Positions 53,145 to 63,951 of a stretch of 64,000 nucleotides of DNA are shown here, piece after piece. Under the pieces are notes generated by a model. It made no database searches, was not told the DNA's origin, and saw nothing but the letters and a program-made list of their open reading frames with translations. The position numbers and the translations under genes were made by a program. This DNA comes from Cupriavidus gilardii (lineage in GTDB: Bacteria > Pseudomonadota > Gammaproteobacteria > Burkholderiales > Burkholderiaceae). The DNA lies in NCBI RefSeq assembly GCF_013314895.1, contig NZ_JABTYE010000012.1:100153-164152 (forward strand), read 5' to 3'. The stretch's first letter is position 1. Every line of letters begins with the position of its first letter.

Positions 53145-53621
53145 TCAAAGGAATTCGGGGTTGATGACCGCGCGCAGCACCACCTGGTCCTCGTGCTCGC
53201 GCGTGCGGGCCGTCAGCCACCAGATGCCGCTCTTGCGGATGCTCCAGCTGATCTCCGTGCCCGCCAGCAGCAGCGCCGCGAGCCGGCCGATCCAGGGCTG
53301 ATGTCCGACCACGACCGTGGTGCCGGCCGCATGCGGCCAGTCGATCGCGGCCAGCACGTCGGTGACATCGCTGTCCGGCGCCAGCGCGGGCACCACCAGC
53401 GCATCCGGGCGCAATGCCGCTGCGGTTTCGCGGCTGCGCTGCGCCGGACTGCACAACAGCCGCGCATCGGGCGGCAGATGCGCGCGCAACCACGCGGCCG
53501 AGGCTTCGGCCTGCTTGCGGCCGCGGCGGGTCAGGGCACGTTGCAGGTCCGCGGCGCGGCCCATGCCGGCAACATCGGGGAGCGCTTCCGCTTCGGCGTG
53601 GCGCCACAGGATCAGGTTCAT
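53145..53621 (-). CDS. sixA: Phosphohistidine phosphatase SixA
   Basis: Histidine phosphatase of 158 residues. The catalytic RHAE motif is at residues 7-10 (His8 forms the phospho-intermediate), with ALTRRGRKQAEASAAWL, LLCSPAQRSRETAAAL and VVVGHQPWIGRLAALLL following the family order. E. coli SixA dephosphorylates HPr-like domains, including NPr of the nitrogen PTS. It sits 132 bp after the OlsB-like gene on the same strand. Confidence 0.92.
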   Translation of the reverse strand: MNLILWRHAEAEALPDVAGMGRAADLQRALTRRGRKQAEASAAWLRAHLPPDARLLCSPAQRSRETAAALRPDALVVPALAPDSDVTDVLAAIDWPHAAGTTVVVGHQPWIGRLAALLLAGTEISWSIRKSGIWWLTARTREHEDQVVLRAVINPEFL

Positions 53622-54243
53622 CGCTGGAGATCGGCACGGCGCGAATGCCGTGCAGTGGTCGTTCGTGTTGGAACTCCGGAGACCGTACCGGCTCCGTCCG
53701 GATCGATTCGACTGGTGTGTCGAGCCTGGGTTCGCCGGCGTCAGGCCATGCGCTCAGCGCCTATGTGCGCCGCATGACCGACGAGCCAATGCGGCGGCCA
53801 GTATGGCCCAGCCGCATGGCCCGGGCAATGCGCCGCCATGCCGGTGACAGGTCCATGACGCCAGGCGACGCGGGAGTATCGGGGGCGTCGATGACGGAGC
53901 GATGACGGTCGCGAAACGGTCAAGATCCGCGCTGAGGACGCACGAACGAACTCTGAGCAGCGAGGGTCCTGTGGGTATCGGGGGGGGGCCGCGATGAGAT
54001 GGCGTCCGGGAGGATCCCCGGCAAGCCGAGCGCAGCGGAGGGCGGTATGAGGGGGGCGCGAAGGGCCGCTGTTCGCGGACACGCGAACGCCACCGCCGCG
54101 GTCATTCCAATCGGATGACCGCGTCCAAGCTGCGATTTGCTGCGGTACGGTGGTAGGCACGACGCCGCCAATGCGACGCGCAAGATCGCGTCGTCGCAGC
54201 GACGCCGAGCAGGAGCGAAACCGTTGGACCGGGCGGTCCGGTA
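53622..54243. other. Gene-free region upstream of sixA and downstream of infA
   Basis: About 620 bp with no coding sequence I can support. It contains a G run (around 53978-53987) and ordinary GC-rich sequence; frames in it look like reading-frame noise, with Arg/Pro/Ser-rich translations and no start-site signal. A promoter for sixA may lie at its left end. Confidence 0.6.
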
Positions 54244-54465
54244 TCAGCTCTTGTGACGGAAGTTGATACGACCCTTGGTCAGGTCGTAGGGCGACATTTC
54301 CAGCGTCACGCGGTCGCCGGCCAGAATACGGATCCGGTGCTTCTGCATCTTGCCCGATGCGTAGGCCCAGATTTCCACGCCGTTTTCCAGCAGCACGCGA
54401 TAGCGGTTGTCGGGCAGCGCTTCCGAAACGACGCCGCCGAATTCAATGAGTTCTTCCTTAGCCAA
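54244..54465 (-). CDS. infA: Translation initiation factor IF-1, second copy type
   Basis: OB-fold initiation factor of 73 residues ([58 protein letters not shown]). The start codon is TTG at 54465-54463, preceded by AAGGAAGGA on the minus strand. Burkholderiaceae usually have another infA inside the ribosomal-protein operon; this one stands alone and differs from the usual beginning (MAKDDVIQ). Compared with E. coli IF-1 the RNA-binding basic residues are kept. It may be a condition-specific version; this is inference. Confidence 0.93.
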   Translation of the reverse strand: MAKEELIEFGGVVSEALPDNRYRVLLENGVEIWAYASGKMQKHRIRILAGDRVTLEMSPYDLTKGRINFRHKS

Positions 54466-54692
54466 GCTTCCTTCCTTTGTGGCTCCATGATGGGCAGCCG
54501 GACGGCCGCCTTTGCGGATGCGCGATTATAGCATGAACGCACCTGCAGCATTTTGGGTTCCCGGCGGCCGCCTTAGTTCCCGTGTGCTAGTGAAGTGCTG
54601 GCATCGCCTCTTGCAGGCTCGGTGGGGCGCGGCGTACCTGTGCGCCGATCTCGTTTGACCGCGGCAGTGCCGACGGATACAATGCGCGGCTT

Positions 54693-54769
54693 CGGGGCGT
54701 AGCGCAGCCTGGTAGCGCATCTGATTTGGGATCAGAGGGTCGCATGTTCGAATCATGTCGCCCCGACCA
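54693..54769 (+). tRNA. tRNA-Pro (anticodon TGG)
   Basis: Acceptor CGGGGCG pairs with CGCCCCG; D-arm with AGCCTGGTAGCGC; anticodon stem TCTGA/TCAGA with loop TTTGGGA (anticodon TGG); T-arm ATGTTCGAATCAT; encoded CCA at 54767-54769. Confidence 0.98.
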
Positions 54770-54776
54770 GAACGAC

Positions 54777-54812
54777 AAGGGTTAGCAGGCCACGGCCGGC
54801 TAACCCTTTTTC
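54777..54812 (+). terminator. Intrinsic terminator between tRNA-Pro and tRNA-Arg
   Basis: AAGGGTTAGC...GCTAACCCTTTTT: a 10-bp stem around a 12-nt loop, followed by a T run, 8 bp past the tRNA-Pro 3' end. Confidence 0.88.
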
Positions 54813-54831
54813 TCTTCTTTTTCTCTTCCGA

Positions 54832-54908
54832 CCGCCCTTAGCTCAGTTGGATAGAGCACTCGCCTTCTAAGCGAGCGGTCGCACGTTCGAATCGTGCAGG
54901 GCGGGCCA
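54832..54908 (+). tRNA. tRNA-Arg (anticodon TCT)
   Basis: Acceptor CCGCCCT pairs with AGGGCGG; D-arm GCTCAGTTGGATAGAGC; anticodon stem CTCGC/GCGAG with loop CTTCTAA (anticodon TCT, reads AGA); T-arm GCACGTTCGAATCGTGC; discriminator G and encoded CCA. A rare-codon tRNA in a GC-rich genome; such genes are frequent integration sites. Confidence 0.97.
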
Positions 54909-55064
54909 TTCTCCTCCGGTGCCGGTTCAGGCGCTTCCGAGGCGCATTCATTCCGGCGCCAGACTCCTTCAGGCTTTTCTCGTCGTTTTGGCTGTCGATA
55001 CTGGCCGCGCCCTTGTGTTTTCCGAAGACAGCTGCCTGGCAAACGGAATCGATGCCGCTTAGAC

Positions 55065-55083
55065 TAGCTAATGTTTAGCTAAT
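55065..55083 (+). promoter_or_regulatory. Candidate operator of the toxin-antitoxin pair (TAGCTAAT direct repeat)
   Basis: TAGCTAAT at 55065-55072 and again at 55076-55083, 11 bp apart (one helical turn), ending 18 bp before the antitoxin start. TAGCTA is itself palindromic. This is a typical place for antitoxin autoregulation. Confidence 0.6.
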
Positions 55084-55101
55084 CGACATCGGGAGACCGT
55101 G

Positions 55102-55359
55102 ATGCTGATCGTCAACATGCACGACGCCAAAAGCCGGCTGTCCCAGCTGGTAGAGGCGGTCGAAAGCGGTTCGCAGGCCGAAGTCATCATCGCCCGCAAT
55201 GGACAGCCCGCAGCCCGTATCGTCCCGATTGAACCGTTGGATATTTCGAAACGGATCGGAGGCGGCATCGCCTTCCTTGGCGGATTTCCGGCGATGAGCC
55301 AGCAGGAGTTCGACGAGAGCAATGAGGAAATCACCCGCCTGTTTACGGAGGGCGAATGA
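55102..55359 (+). CDS. Phd/YefM-family antitoxin
   Basis: Antitoxin of 85 residues. The N-terminal Phd fold MLIVNMHDAKSRLSQLVEAVESG and EVIIARNGQPAARIVPIE is the DNA-binding/dimerising half; the C-terminal FDESNEEITRLFTEGE is the acidic toxin-binding half. GGGAGA lies 5 nt before the ATG. Its stop overlaps the toxin start by 4 bp (ATGA), giving coupled translation. It is downstream of two tRNA genes and of direct repeats that it probably binds. Confidence 0.9.
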   Translation: MLIVNMHDAKSRLSQLVEAVESGSQAEVIIARNGQPAARIVPIEPLDISKRIGGGIAFLGGFPAMSQQEFDESNEEITRLFTEGE

Positions 55360-55745
55360 TCCTGCTGCTCGATACCCAGGTGGCGATTTGGGCTGCGCAG
55401 GATAGTCCTCGCTTGTCCGGTCCGGCGCGGGGTTTGCTGATCGATCCCGGCAACGAAGTCGTTGTCAGCGCGGTCAGCCTGTGGGAGATCGCCATCAAGT
55501 TTGCCAGCGGCAAGCTTCCATTCAGTCCGGGGATGGCAATGGCGGCATTCCGGGCGAGCGGCTATCGCAGTCTCGCGATGACGGAGGCGCATGCGGGAAT
55601 GGTGGCGAACTTGCCCGACGTGGAGGGCCACAAGGATCCGTTCGATCGGATGCTCGTGGCGCAGGCGCTCGCCGAGTCGATGCGGCTCGTGACGGCCGAC
55701 ACCAAGCTGGCGCGCTATCCGGTTGGCTGCATCGAACCGGTGTAG
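55356..55745 (+). CDS. PIN-domain toxin (VapC type)
   Basis: Putative Mg2+-dependent ribonuclease toxin of 129 residues. The PIN acidic quartet is visible: Asp6 (LLLDTQVAIW), Glu44 (SLWEIAIK), Asp94 (GHKDPFDRML) and Asp115 (TADTKL). The KDPFDR motif is typical of the PIN branch paired with Phd-type antitoxins. It cannot be told from sequence which RNA it cuts. A strong hairpin separates it from convergent fabI. Confidence 0.92.
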   Translation: MILLLDTQVAIWAAQDSPRLSGPARGLLIDPGNEVVVSAVSLWEIAIKFASGKLPFSPGMAMAAFRASGYRSLAMTEAHAGMVANLPDVEGHKDPFDRMLVAQALAESMRLVTADTKLARYPVGCIEPV

Positions 55746-55786
55746 CCGACCGCAAGCGCAAACGAGAAGAGAGGATGAGAGACAAG

Positions 55787-55818
55787 CGGCGGCCGCGGGT
55801 TTGGTCCCGCGGCCGCCG
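55787..55818. terminator. Perfect 13-bp hairpin between vapC and fabI
   Basis: CGGCGGCCGCGGG-tttggt-CCCGCGGCCGCCG between two convergent genes. Very GC-rich, no T run; probable bidirectional end signal. Confidence 0.65.
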
Positions 55819-55831
55819 TGATGACAGATGC

Positions 55832-56620
55832 TTACTCGCCTTCCGGCAGGCTGGCGCCCACGATATTGAAGCCGGCGTCCACGTAGGTGATCTCGCCGGT
55901 CACGCCGCTCGACAGGTCGGACAGCAGGAAGGCCGCCACGTTGCCGACTTCGTCGATCGTGACGTTACGGCGCAGCGGGGCGGCTTCTTCGAAGTGGCCG
56001 AGCAGCTTGCCGAAGCCCTTGATGCCCGAGGCCGCCAGGGTCTTGATCGGGCCGGCGGAGATGCCGTTGGCGCGGATGCCGCGCGGGCCGACCGAGGCGG
56101 CCAGGTAGCGCACGCTGGCTTCCAGCGACGCCTTGGCCAGGCCCATCGTGTTGTAGTTGGGCACCACGCGCTCGCTGCCCAGATAGGTCAGCGTCAGCAG
56201 CGAGGCCTTGTCCGACAGCAGCGGCAGCGCGGCCTTGGCGAGCGCCGGGAAGCTGTAGGCCGAGATGTCGTGGGCGACGCGGAACGCCTCGCGCGACAGG
56301 CCGTCGAGGAAGTCCCCCGCGATCGCTTCGCGCGGCGCGAAACCGATCGAATGGACCAGCCCGTCGAGCTTGTCCCAGCGCTGGCCCAGCGCGGCGAAGG
56401 TGGCGGCGATCTGCTCGTCGCTCGACACATCGCATTCGAATACCAGATCGCTGCCGAATTCCTTGGCAAAGTCCTGGATACGGTCCTTGAAGCGCTCGCC
56501 GACATAGGTGAAGGCCAGTTCCGCGCCTTCGCGCTTGCAGGCCGACGCGATGCCGTAGGCGATCGAGCGGTTCGACAGCAAGCCGGTGATCAGGATCCGC
56601 TTACCTGCCAGAAATCCCAT
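55832..56620 (-). CDS. fabI: Enoyl-ACP reductase (NADH), FabI
   Basis: Last step of fatty-acid elongation, 262 residues, target of triclosan. The active-site residues fall on the E. coli numbering: Gly93 (SIGFAPRE), Tyr146, Tyr156 and Lys163 (YNTMGLAK). The N-terminal [20 protein letters not shown] binds NADH. The ATG at 56620 has GGAG 5-9 nt upstream on the minus strand; the longer frame from 56689 is not homologous. It is transcribed away from the peptide transporter operon. Confidence 0.97.
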   Translation of the reverse strand: MGFLAGKRILITGLLSNRSIAYGIASACKREGAELAFTYVGERFKDRIQDFAKEFGSDLVFECDVSSDEQIAATFAALGQRWDKLDGLVHSIGFAPREAIAGDFLDGLSREAFRVAHDISAYSFPALAKAALPLLSDKASLLTLTYLGSERVVPNYNTMGLAKASLEASVRYLAASVGPRGIRANGISAGPIKTLAASGIKGFGKLLGHFEEAAPLRRNVTIDEVGNVAAFLLSDLSSGVTGEITYVDAGFNIVGASLPEGE

Positions 56621-56896
56621 AAGTTCTCCATGGTGGTCTTGTGATGCGCATCGGCGCCGTGTGCCGGGTTGGGGCACGCCGCTGGGCACGGTTCATGCTG
56701 CGGCTCGCCGGGCCGCTTGCCGGAACGAATGCCCGGTAGCCGCCGGCGCACCGGCTGCGGCCGCGGCCACGCCGCGTACTGGAATGTCCGGATGGCTGGA
56801 ACGCCGCCGAACGAAGGTAAAATTGTCGCACAACTTGGCCCGGGCACCGACCGCGGCCGTACTGCCAAGCGTAGTTCAGGGGAGGGCATCGACCGG

Positions 56897-58837
56897 ATGC
56901 AAAGGCAAGCAGCAGGGCCGTTTTCGGCATGGCATCGTATCCGGGCGCGGACTCGCACCGGCCTGGTCCAGATGCTGGCACGGTCCGCCGCAGCCGCCCT
57001 GCTGGCGGTGCTGTTGCCGATGGTGCCGACGACGGGATGGGCCGCGCACGGCTTCGCGCTGCACGGCGACCTGAAGTACCCAGCCGACTTCCACCACTTC
57101 GACTACGTCAATCCCGAGGCCCCTCGCGGCGGCACGCTGACGCTGGCCAATCCGGACCGGCGTACCAGTTTCGACAAGTTCAATCCGTTCACGCTGAAGG
57201 GCGTCGCGGCGCCAGGGCTCACGTCGCTGATGTTCGAGTCGCTGCTGATCGGCAGCGCCGACGAGACCGCCAGCGCCTACGGCCTGCTGGCCGAGGACGT
57301 CACGGTGGCACTCGACGAGCTGTCGGTGACCTTCCGCATCCGCCCGCAGGCGCGCTTTCACAACGGCGATCCGGTGCTGGCGAGCGACGTCAAATATTCG
57401 TTCGACATGCTGATGAGCAAGGCCTCGAGCCCAGGCTATCGCAGCATGTGCGCCGACGTGAAGTCGCTGACCGTCATCGACGAGCGCACGGTGCGCTACG
57501 ACTTCAAGCAGCGCAACGGCGAGCTGCCGCTGATCGTCGGCTCTCTGCCGGTGTTCTCGCGCAAATGGACCGCCAAGGTGCCGTTCGAGAAGCTGACGTT
57601 CGAAACGCCGGTCACCAGCGGCCCCTATCTGATCGAGCGCTACGACGCGGGCCGCGGCATCGTCTACAAGCGCAACCCGAACTATTGGGGCAGGGATCTG
57701 CCGGTGCGGCGCGGCACCTTCAACTTCGACCGCGTGGTGTACCGGCTGTACAAGGACGAGACCGCGCGGCTGGAAGCCTTCAAGGCCGGCGAATTCGACG
57801 CGATCGTCGAGTACCGCTCCAAGAGCTGGGCCAAGAGTTATGTCGGCAAGCGCTTCGCCAACGGCGAGCTGATGAAGACGGAATTCCCGCACCGCAATGG
57901 CGCCGGCATGCAGGGCTTCGTGATGAACCTGCGCAAACCGCTGTTCCAGGACGTGCGCGTGCGCCAGGCGCTGATCCTCGCGCTGGACTTCGAATGGCTG
58001 AACCGCCAGCTGTTCTACGGCGCCTACAAGCGCCTCGACAGCTGGTTCTCCAACAGCGAGCTGGCCGCCAGCTCGACCTTCGACGGCCGCCCCGGCCCCG
58101 GCGAGCTGGCACTGCTCGAGCCGCTGCGCAACGAACTGCCGCCCGAGGTCTTCGGCCCGATCGTCACGCAGCCGACCACCGAGCCGCCGCGCTCGCTGCG
58201 CGACAATCTGCGCCAGGCGCGCCGGCTGCTGGCGCAGGCAGGCTGGACCTATAGCGACGGCGCGCTGCGCAATGCCAAGGGCGAGCCCTTCGTGTTCGAA
58301 TTCCTCGACGACGGCGGCGCGATGAGCCGCGTGATCACGACCTATGTGCGCAATCTGGAGAAGCTCGGCATCCAGGTCCATCAGCGCACCACCGACTTCG
58401 CGCTGTACCAGAAACGGCTGGAGGACTTCGATTTCGACGTGGTGTCGATCCGCTTCCCCGACTCGCAGAGCCCGGGCAACGAGCTGCGCGACCGCTTCAA
58501 CAGCGAGGCGGCGACGATGCCGGGCTCGGACAATCTGTTCGGGCTGAAATCGGCGGCGGTCGACAAGCTGGTCGACCACGTGCTGCGCGCGCAGACGCGC
58601 AAGGAACTGATCAACGCGTCGCGCGCGCTGGACCGCGTGCTGATGCACGGCTATTACGTGGTGCCCAATTGGTACAGCGCCTCGCACCGCATCGCCTACC
58701 GGCGCGAGCTGGTCTATCCGCAGCGGTTGCCGCACTACTACACGGCCGAGGGGTGGGTGCTCAGCAGCTGGTGGCGCAGCGACGTGCCCGCCGCCACCGC
58801 CCAGGCCAAGGCGGCCCCGGCCAAGGCGGCGCGCTGA
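56897..58837 (+). CDS. yejA: Periplasmic solute-binding protein of a peptide ABC transporter (YejA-like)
   Basis: Family 5 extracellular solute-binding protein of 646 residues. The signal peptide is LARSAAAALLAVLLPMVPTTGWAA, then the mature start HGFALHGDLKYPADFHHFDYVNP with PEAPRGGTL, close to YejA. The SBP_5 motif FRIRPQARFHNGDPV and NPNYWGRDLPVRRGTFNFD follow. YejABEF imports small peptides including microcin C in E. coli. GGGAGG lies 11-18 bases before the ATG at 56897; an ATG at 56972 would shorten the long n-region by 25 residues. The C-terminus ends in an Ala/Lys-rich tail. First gene of yejABEF. Confidence 0.9.
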   Translation: MQRQAAGPFSAWHRIRARTRTGLVQMLARSAAAALLAVLLPMVPTTGWAAHGFALHGDLKYPADFHHFDYVNPEAPRGGTLTLANPDRRTSFDKFNPFTLKGVAAPGLTSLMFESLLIGSADETASAYGLLAEDVTVALDELSVTFRIRPQARFHNGDPVLASDVKYSFDMLMSKASSPGYRSMCADVKSLTVIDERTVRYDFKQRNGELPLIVGSLPVFSRKWTAKVPFEKLTFETPVTSGPYLIERYDAGRGIVYKRNPNYWGRDLPVRRGTFNFDRVVYRLYKDETARLEAFKAGEFDAIVEYRSKSWAKSYVGKRFANGELMKTEFPHRNGAGMQGFVMNLRKPLFQDVRVRQALILALDFEWLNRQLFYGAYKRLDSWFSNSELAASSTFDGRPGPGELALLEPLRNELPPEVFGPIVTQPTTEPPRSLRDNLRQARRLLAQAGWTYSDGALRNAKGEPFVFEFLDDGGAMSRVITTYVRNLEKLGIQVHQRTTDFALYQKRLEDFDFDVVSIRFPDSQSPGNELRDRFNSEAATMPGSDNLFGLKSAAVDKLVDHVLRAQTRKELINASRALDRVLMHGYYVVPNWYSASHRIAYRRELVYPQRLPHYYTAEGWVLSSWWRSDVPAATAQAKAAPAKAAR

Positions 58838-58883
58838 GCGCGGCGACGGCCGCGACAGGCGCCAAAGGAAAACAGGAAACGGC

Positions 58884-59933
58884 ATGCTGGCCTATCTGCT
58901 CAAGCGCGTTCTGCTGATGATCCCGACGTTGATCGGCGTCATCACGCTGACCTTCGTCGTGATCCAGTTCGTGCCCGGCGGGCCCGTCGAGCAGATGATG
59001 ATGGAGCTCAAGGGCCGCGGCGGCGGCGGCGAGGCCAGCGGCGGCGGCGCCGAATACCGCGGCCGGCGCGGCGTCGACCCCGAGAAGATCAAGGAGATCC
59101 AGGCGCTGTACGGCTTCGACAAGCCGCCGCTGGAGCGCTACTGGATGATGCTCAAGCGCTTTGCGCAGTTCGATCTCGGCCAGAGCTATTTCCAGCACCG
59201 CAGCGTGTGGGAGCTGGTCAAGTCCAAGCTGCCGGTGTCGGTCAGTCTCGGGCTGTGGACCTTCTTTCTGACCTACCTGATATCGGTGCCGCTCGGCATC
59301 GCCAAGGCGATCCGCGCGGGCAGCCGTTTCGACGTGGTGACCAGCATGATCGTGCTGGTCGGCTACGCGATCCCGGGCTTCGTGCTGGGCGTGCTGCTGC
59401 TGGTGCTGTTCGGCGGCGGCACCTTCGTGCAGTGGTTTCCGCTGCGCGGCCTGACTTCGGACAACTGGGAGCAGCTGTCGCTGATGGGCAAGGTCATGGA
59501 CTATCTGTGGCACCTGGTGCTGCCGATCACCGCGTCCGTGGTCGGCAGCTTTGCCGTGGTGACGATGCTGACCAAGAACGCCTTCCTGGAGGAGGTGCGC
59601 AAGCAGTATGTGCTGACCGCGCGCGCCAAGGGCCTGTCGGAGCGGCGCGTGCTGTGGAAGCATATCTTCCGCAATGCGCTGATCCCGCTGGTCACCGGTT
59701 TCCCCGCCGCCTTCATCGGCGCGTTCTTTACCGGCTCGCTGCTGATCGAGACGCTGTTCTCGCTCGACGGGCTGGGCCTGCTGTCCTATGAAGCGGTGCT
59801 GCGCCGCGACTATCCGGTCGTGCTCGGCACGCTGTACCTGTTCACGCTGATCGGCCTGGTGACCCGGCTGATCTCCGATGTCTGCTACGTGCTGGTCGAC
59901 CCCCGCATCCATTTCGAGGCCATGCCGCGATGA
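58884..59933 (+). CDS. yejB: Peptide ABC transporter permease YejB
   Basis: Permease of 349 residues with an N-terminal membrane segment (LLMIPTLIGVITLTFVVIQFV) and further ones. An Arg/Gly-rich cytoplasmic stretch (GRGGGGEASGGGAEYRGRRG) in the first periplasmic-facing region is a hallmark shared with E. coli YejB. The EAA-like loop is YVLTARAKGLSERRVLWKHIFRNALIPL. It overlaps yejE by 4 bp (ATGA). Confidence 0.93.
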   Translation: MLAYLLKRVLLMIPTLIGVITLTFVVIQFVPGGPVEQMMMELKGRGGGGEASGGGAEYRGRRGVDPEKIKEIQALYGFDKPPLERYWMMLKRFAQFDLGQSYFQHRSVWELVKSKLPVSVSLGLWTFFLTYLISVPLGIAKAIRAGSRFDVVTSMIVLVGYAIPGFVLGVLLLVLFGGGTFVQWFPLRGLTSDNWEQLSLMGKVMDYLWHLVLPITASVVGSFAVVTMLTKNAFLEEVRKQYVLTARAKGLSERRVLWKHIFRNALIPLVTGFPAAFIGAFFTGSLLIETLFSLDGLGLLSYEAVLRRDYPVVLGTLYLFTLIGLVTRLISDVCYVLVDPRIHFEAMPR

Positions 59934-61128
59934 CCCCGCGTTGGCAATCCCCTTTCCGTTCCACCCCGCGGCCGCCCCGGCTGGACCGGCTGCCGTCCTC
60001 GCTGTCGCCGCGCCAGCGTGCCTGGCAGCGCTTCCGCCGCAACCGGCTCGGCTACTGGAGCCTGATCGCGTTTGTCGTGCTGTTCGTGCTCAGCATGTTC
60101 GCCGAGGTGCTGTCGAGCGACCGGCCGCTGGTGGTCAAGTACCGCGGCGAGTGGTATTTCCCGATCGTGCAGACCTATGCCGAGACCACCTTCGACGGCG
60201 ACTTCCCGACGCCGACCGATTATCTCGATCCGTTCATCCGGCAGCGCATCACCAGCAACGGCAACTGGGCCATCTATCCGCCCAACCGCTATTCGTACGA
60301 CACGCTGAACTATTTCGCCAAGGAGCCCAATCCCGCGCCGCCGTCATCCGAGAACTGGCTGGGCACCGACGATCGCGGCCGCGACGTGCTGGCGCGGCTG
60401 ATCTACGGCTTCCGCGTCTCGGTGCTGTTCGGCCTCGCGCTGACCGTGCTCGGCGTGGTGATCGGCACCATCACCGGCGCGCTGATGGGCTTCTTCGGCG
60501 GACGCTTCGACCTGATCTCGCAGCGCGCGATGGAGATCTGGAGCTCGATGCCCGAGCTCTATCTGTTGATCATCTTCGCCTCGATCTTCGAGCCGAGCCT
60601 GGCGCTGCTGATCATCCTGCTGTCGCTGTTCGGCTGGATGGGTTTGTCGGACTACGTGCGCGCCGAGTTCTACCGCAACCGCTCGCTCGACTACGTCAAG
60701 GCGGCGCGCGCGCTGGGTCTGTCGAACGTACAGATCATGTGGCGCCATATCCTGCCCAACAGCCTGACGCCGGTGATCACGTTCCTGCCGTTCCGCATGA
60801 GCGCCGCGATCCTGGCGCTGACCAGCCTCGACTTCCTCGGCCTCGGCGTGCCGCCGACCACGCCGAGCCTGGGCGAGCTGCTGGCCCAGGGCAAGGCCAA
60901 TCTCGATGCGTGGTGGATCTCGCTGTCGACCTTCGGCGTGCTGGTGGTCACGCTGCTGCTGCTTACCTTCATGGGCGATGCGCTGCGCGATGCCTTCGAT
61001 ACGCGGTTGGGCCTGGCCGCGCTGCGCGGCCGGGTCGAGCCGAAGTTGCCCGACCCGTCAGCGGGATCGGCCAGCGGACCGGCGGCGGACGCCGCAGCGG
61101 CGGGGCAGTCCGCCGCGGGAGCGCGGCC

Positions 61129-61132
<4 letters not shown>
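59930..61132 (+). CDS. yejE: Peptide ABC transporter permease YejE
   Basis: Permease of 400 residues. The N-terminal LSPRQRAWQRFRRNRLGYWS is the YejE-type start, followed by one membrane helix, a long periplasmic loop (WYFPIVQTYAETTFDGDFPTPTDYLDP) and five helices with the EAA loop YVKAARALGLSNVQIMWRHILPN. The C-terminal 35 residues are a Gly/Ala/Ser tail. It overlaps the ATPase gene by 4 bp. Confidence 0.93.
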
Positions 61133-62823
<1,691 letters not shown>

Positions 62824-63190
62824 TGTCCGCACCATGTCCGCGCTAATGTTCGGCATCCCGGTCAATCGCGAGAATTGGCGTGCAAACCCCACGCTATTGC
62901 TTTGATTACACGACGAAATCGGCCGATTTTGTAACGAACTTTGACATCGTTGGCGTGAGCTTATACCATCCCGCGAGAACTTGATGTGTGGGTGGTTTGC
63001 ACGCCGCACGTCTCCTGGCGGATGCCCCAAAGCCGTGCCCCGACGCCGTTGTCCGGCTGGTCCGGCGCTTGCATCCGCCCTCGGCAGTTTTTCCACATAG
63101 TCATCTCCGATCCACACGACGATGGTCCAACGCGTCGCGTGAGGGATCGTGTGATTCGAATCACCCGAACCGGAACCAACGGGAGAACCC
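62824..63190. other. Gene-free gap with a candidate promoter for the NlpC/P60 gene
   Basis: 367 bp without a gene. TTGACA (62941-62946), 17 bp and TACCAT (62964-62969) form a plausible sigma-70 promoter for the NlpC/P60 gene. If used, the transcript would carry a leader of about 215 nt. GGGAG lies 10 nt before the start codon. Confidence 0.45.
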
Positions 63191-63871
63191 ATGCAGCGAA
63201 CGGTGCTTCATTCCCTGGCGCGTGCCGCCATCGGACTGACCCTGGCATGCGGCGCGGCCTTGTCGAATGGAGCCCTGGCTGACACGGTGTTCAAGGAGCC
63301 CGGCGCGGAGTTGAGCGTCGAGGCCCAGCAGCAGGCCGAGCCCCGAAAAGGCCTGCTGTCGTCGATGATGAATTCGACCAGCCATGTCGCCAACAAGGCG
63401 GGCGACCTGGTGATGAACGCGCTGGGCCTGATCGGTGTCCGTTATCGCTTCGGCGGCAACACGCCGGAGTCCGGCCTGGACTGCAGCGGCTTCGTCCGCT
63501 ACGTCTTCAATGACACCTTCGGCTTCATGCTGCCGCGGCGCTCGGTCGAGATCAGCCGCGTCGGAACCAACGTCGCCGCGCACGAGCTGCGCCCCGGCGA
63601 TCTGGTGTTCTTCAATACGATGCGCCACGCGTTCTCGCATGTGGGCATCTATATCGGCGACAACAAGTTCGTGCATGCGCCGTCGACCGGCAGCAAGATC
63701 CGCGTCGACGACATGCGCTCGGCCTACTGGGTCACGCGCTACAACGGCGCGCGCCGCATCGACGACATGCCCGAGCGCGACAATGGCGCCGCGGGCGGCA
63801 TCGGTGGCATGGTCGAGACGCTCAAGCGCTTCGATCCGAACGCCAACGGACGCACGTTCTACGGCGGCTGA
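63191..63871 (+). CDS. NlpC/P60-family peptidoglycan endopeptidase
   Basis: Secreted cysteine peptidase of 226 residues, likely a DL-endopeptidase cutting peptide stems in peptidoglycan. A signal peptide (LARAAIGLTLACGAALSNGALA) is followed by a 50-residue linker and the NlpC/P60 fold with Cys98 (LDCSGFVRYVF), His150 (FSHVGIYIG) and His162 (KFVHAPSTG). VRYRFGGNTPESGLDCS is diagnostic. The signal peptide has a Cys in the h-region (ACGAAL), so a lipobox variant is possible. GGGAG precedes the ATG. The C-terminal 35 residues are Gly/Asn-rich. Confidence 0.93.
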   Translation: MQRTVLHSLARAAIGLTLACGAALSNGALADTVFKEPGAELSVEAQQQAEPRKGLLSSMMNSTSHVANKAGDLVMNALGLIGVRYRFGGNTPESGLDCSGFVRYVFNDTFGFMLPRRSVEISRVGTNVAAHELRPGDLVFFNTMRHAFSHVGIYIGDNKFVHAPSTGSKIRVDDMRSAYWVTRYNGARRIDDMPERDNGAAGGIGGMVETLKRFDPNANGRTFYGG

Positions 63872-63951
63872 ACGGCGACGGCGCCGCGCGCCGCCGATCG
63901 GTGCGAATCGGCGCGATCGCCATTGTCAAGTCCTGACATAGGTTGACAGTT

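Noticed and set aside
53741..54160. Open frame of 139 codons in the gap between sixA and infA
   Set aside because: Arg/Pro/Ser-rich translation, no Shine-Dalgarno and no family; competing frames are equally open.
54693..54908. tRNA genes as one end of a visible integrated island
   Set aside because: No integrase and no second copy of a tRNA 3' end was found within the window, so an island cannot be supported.
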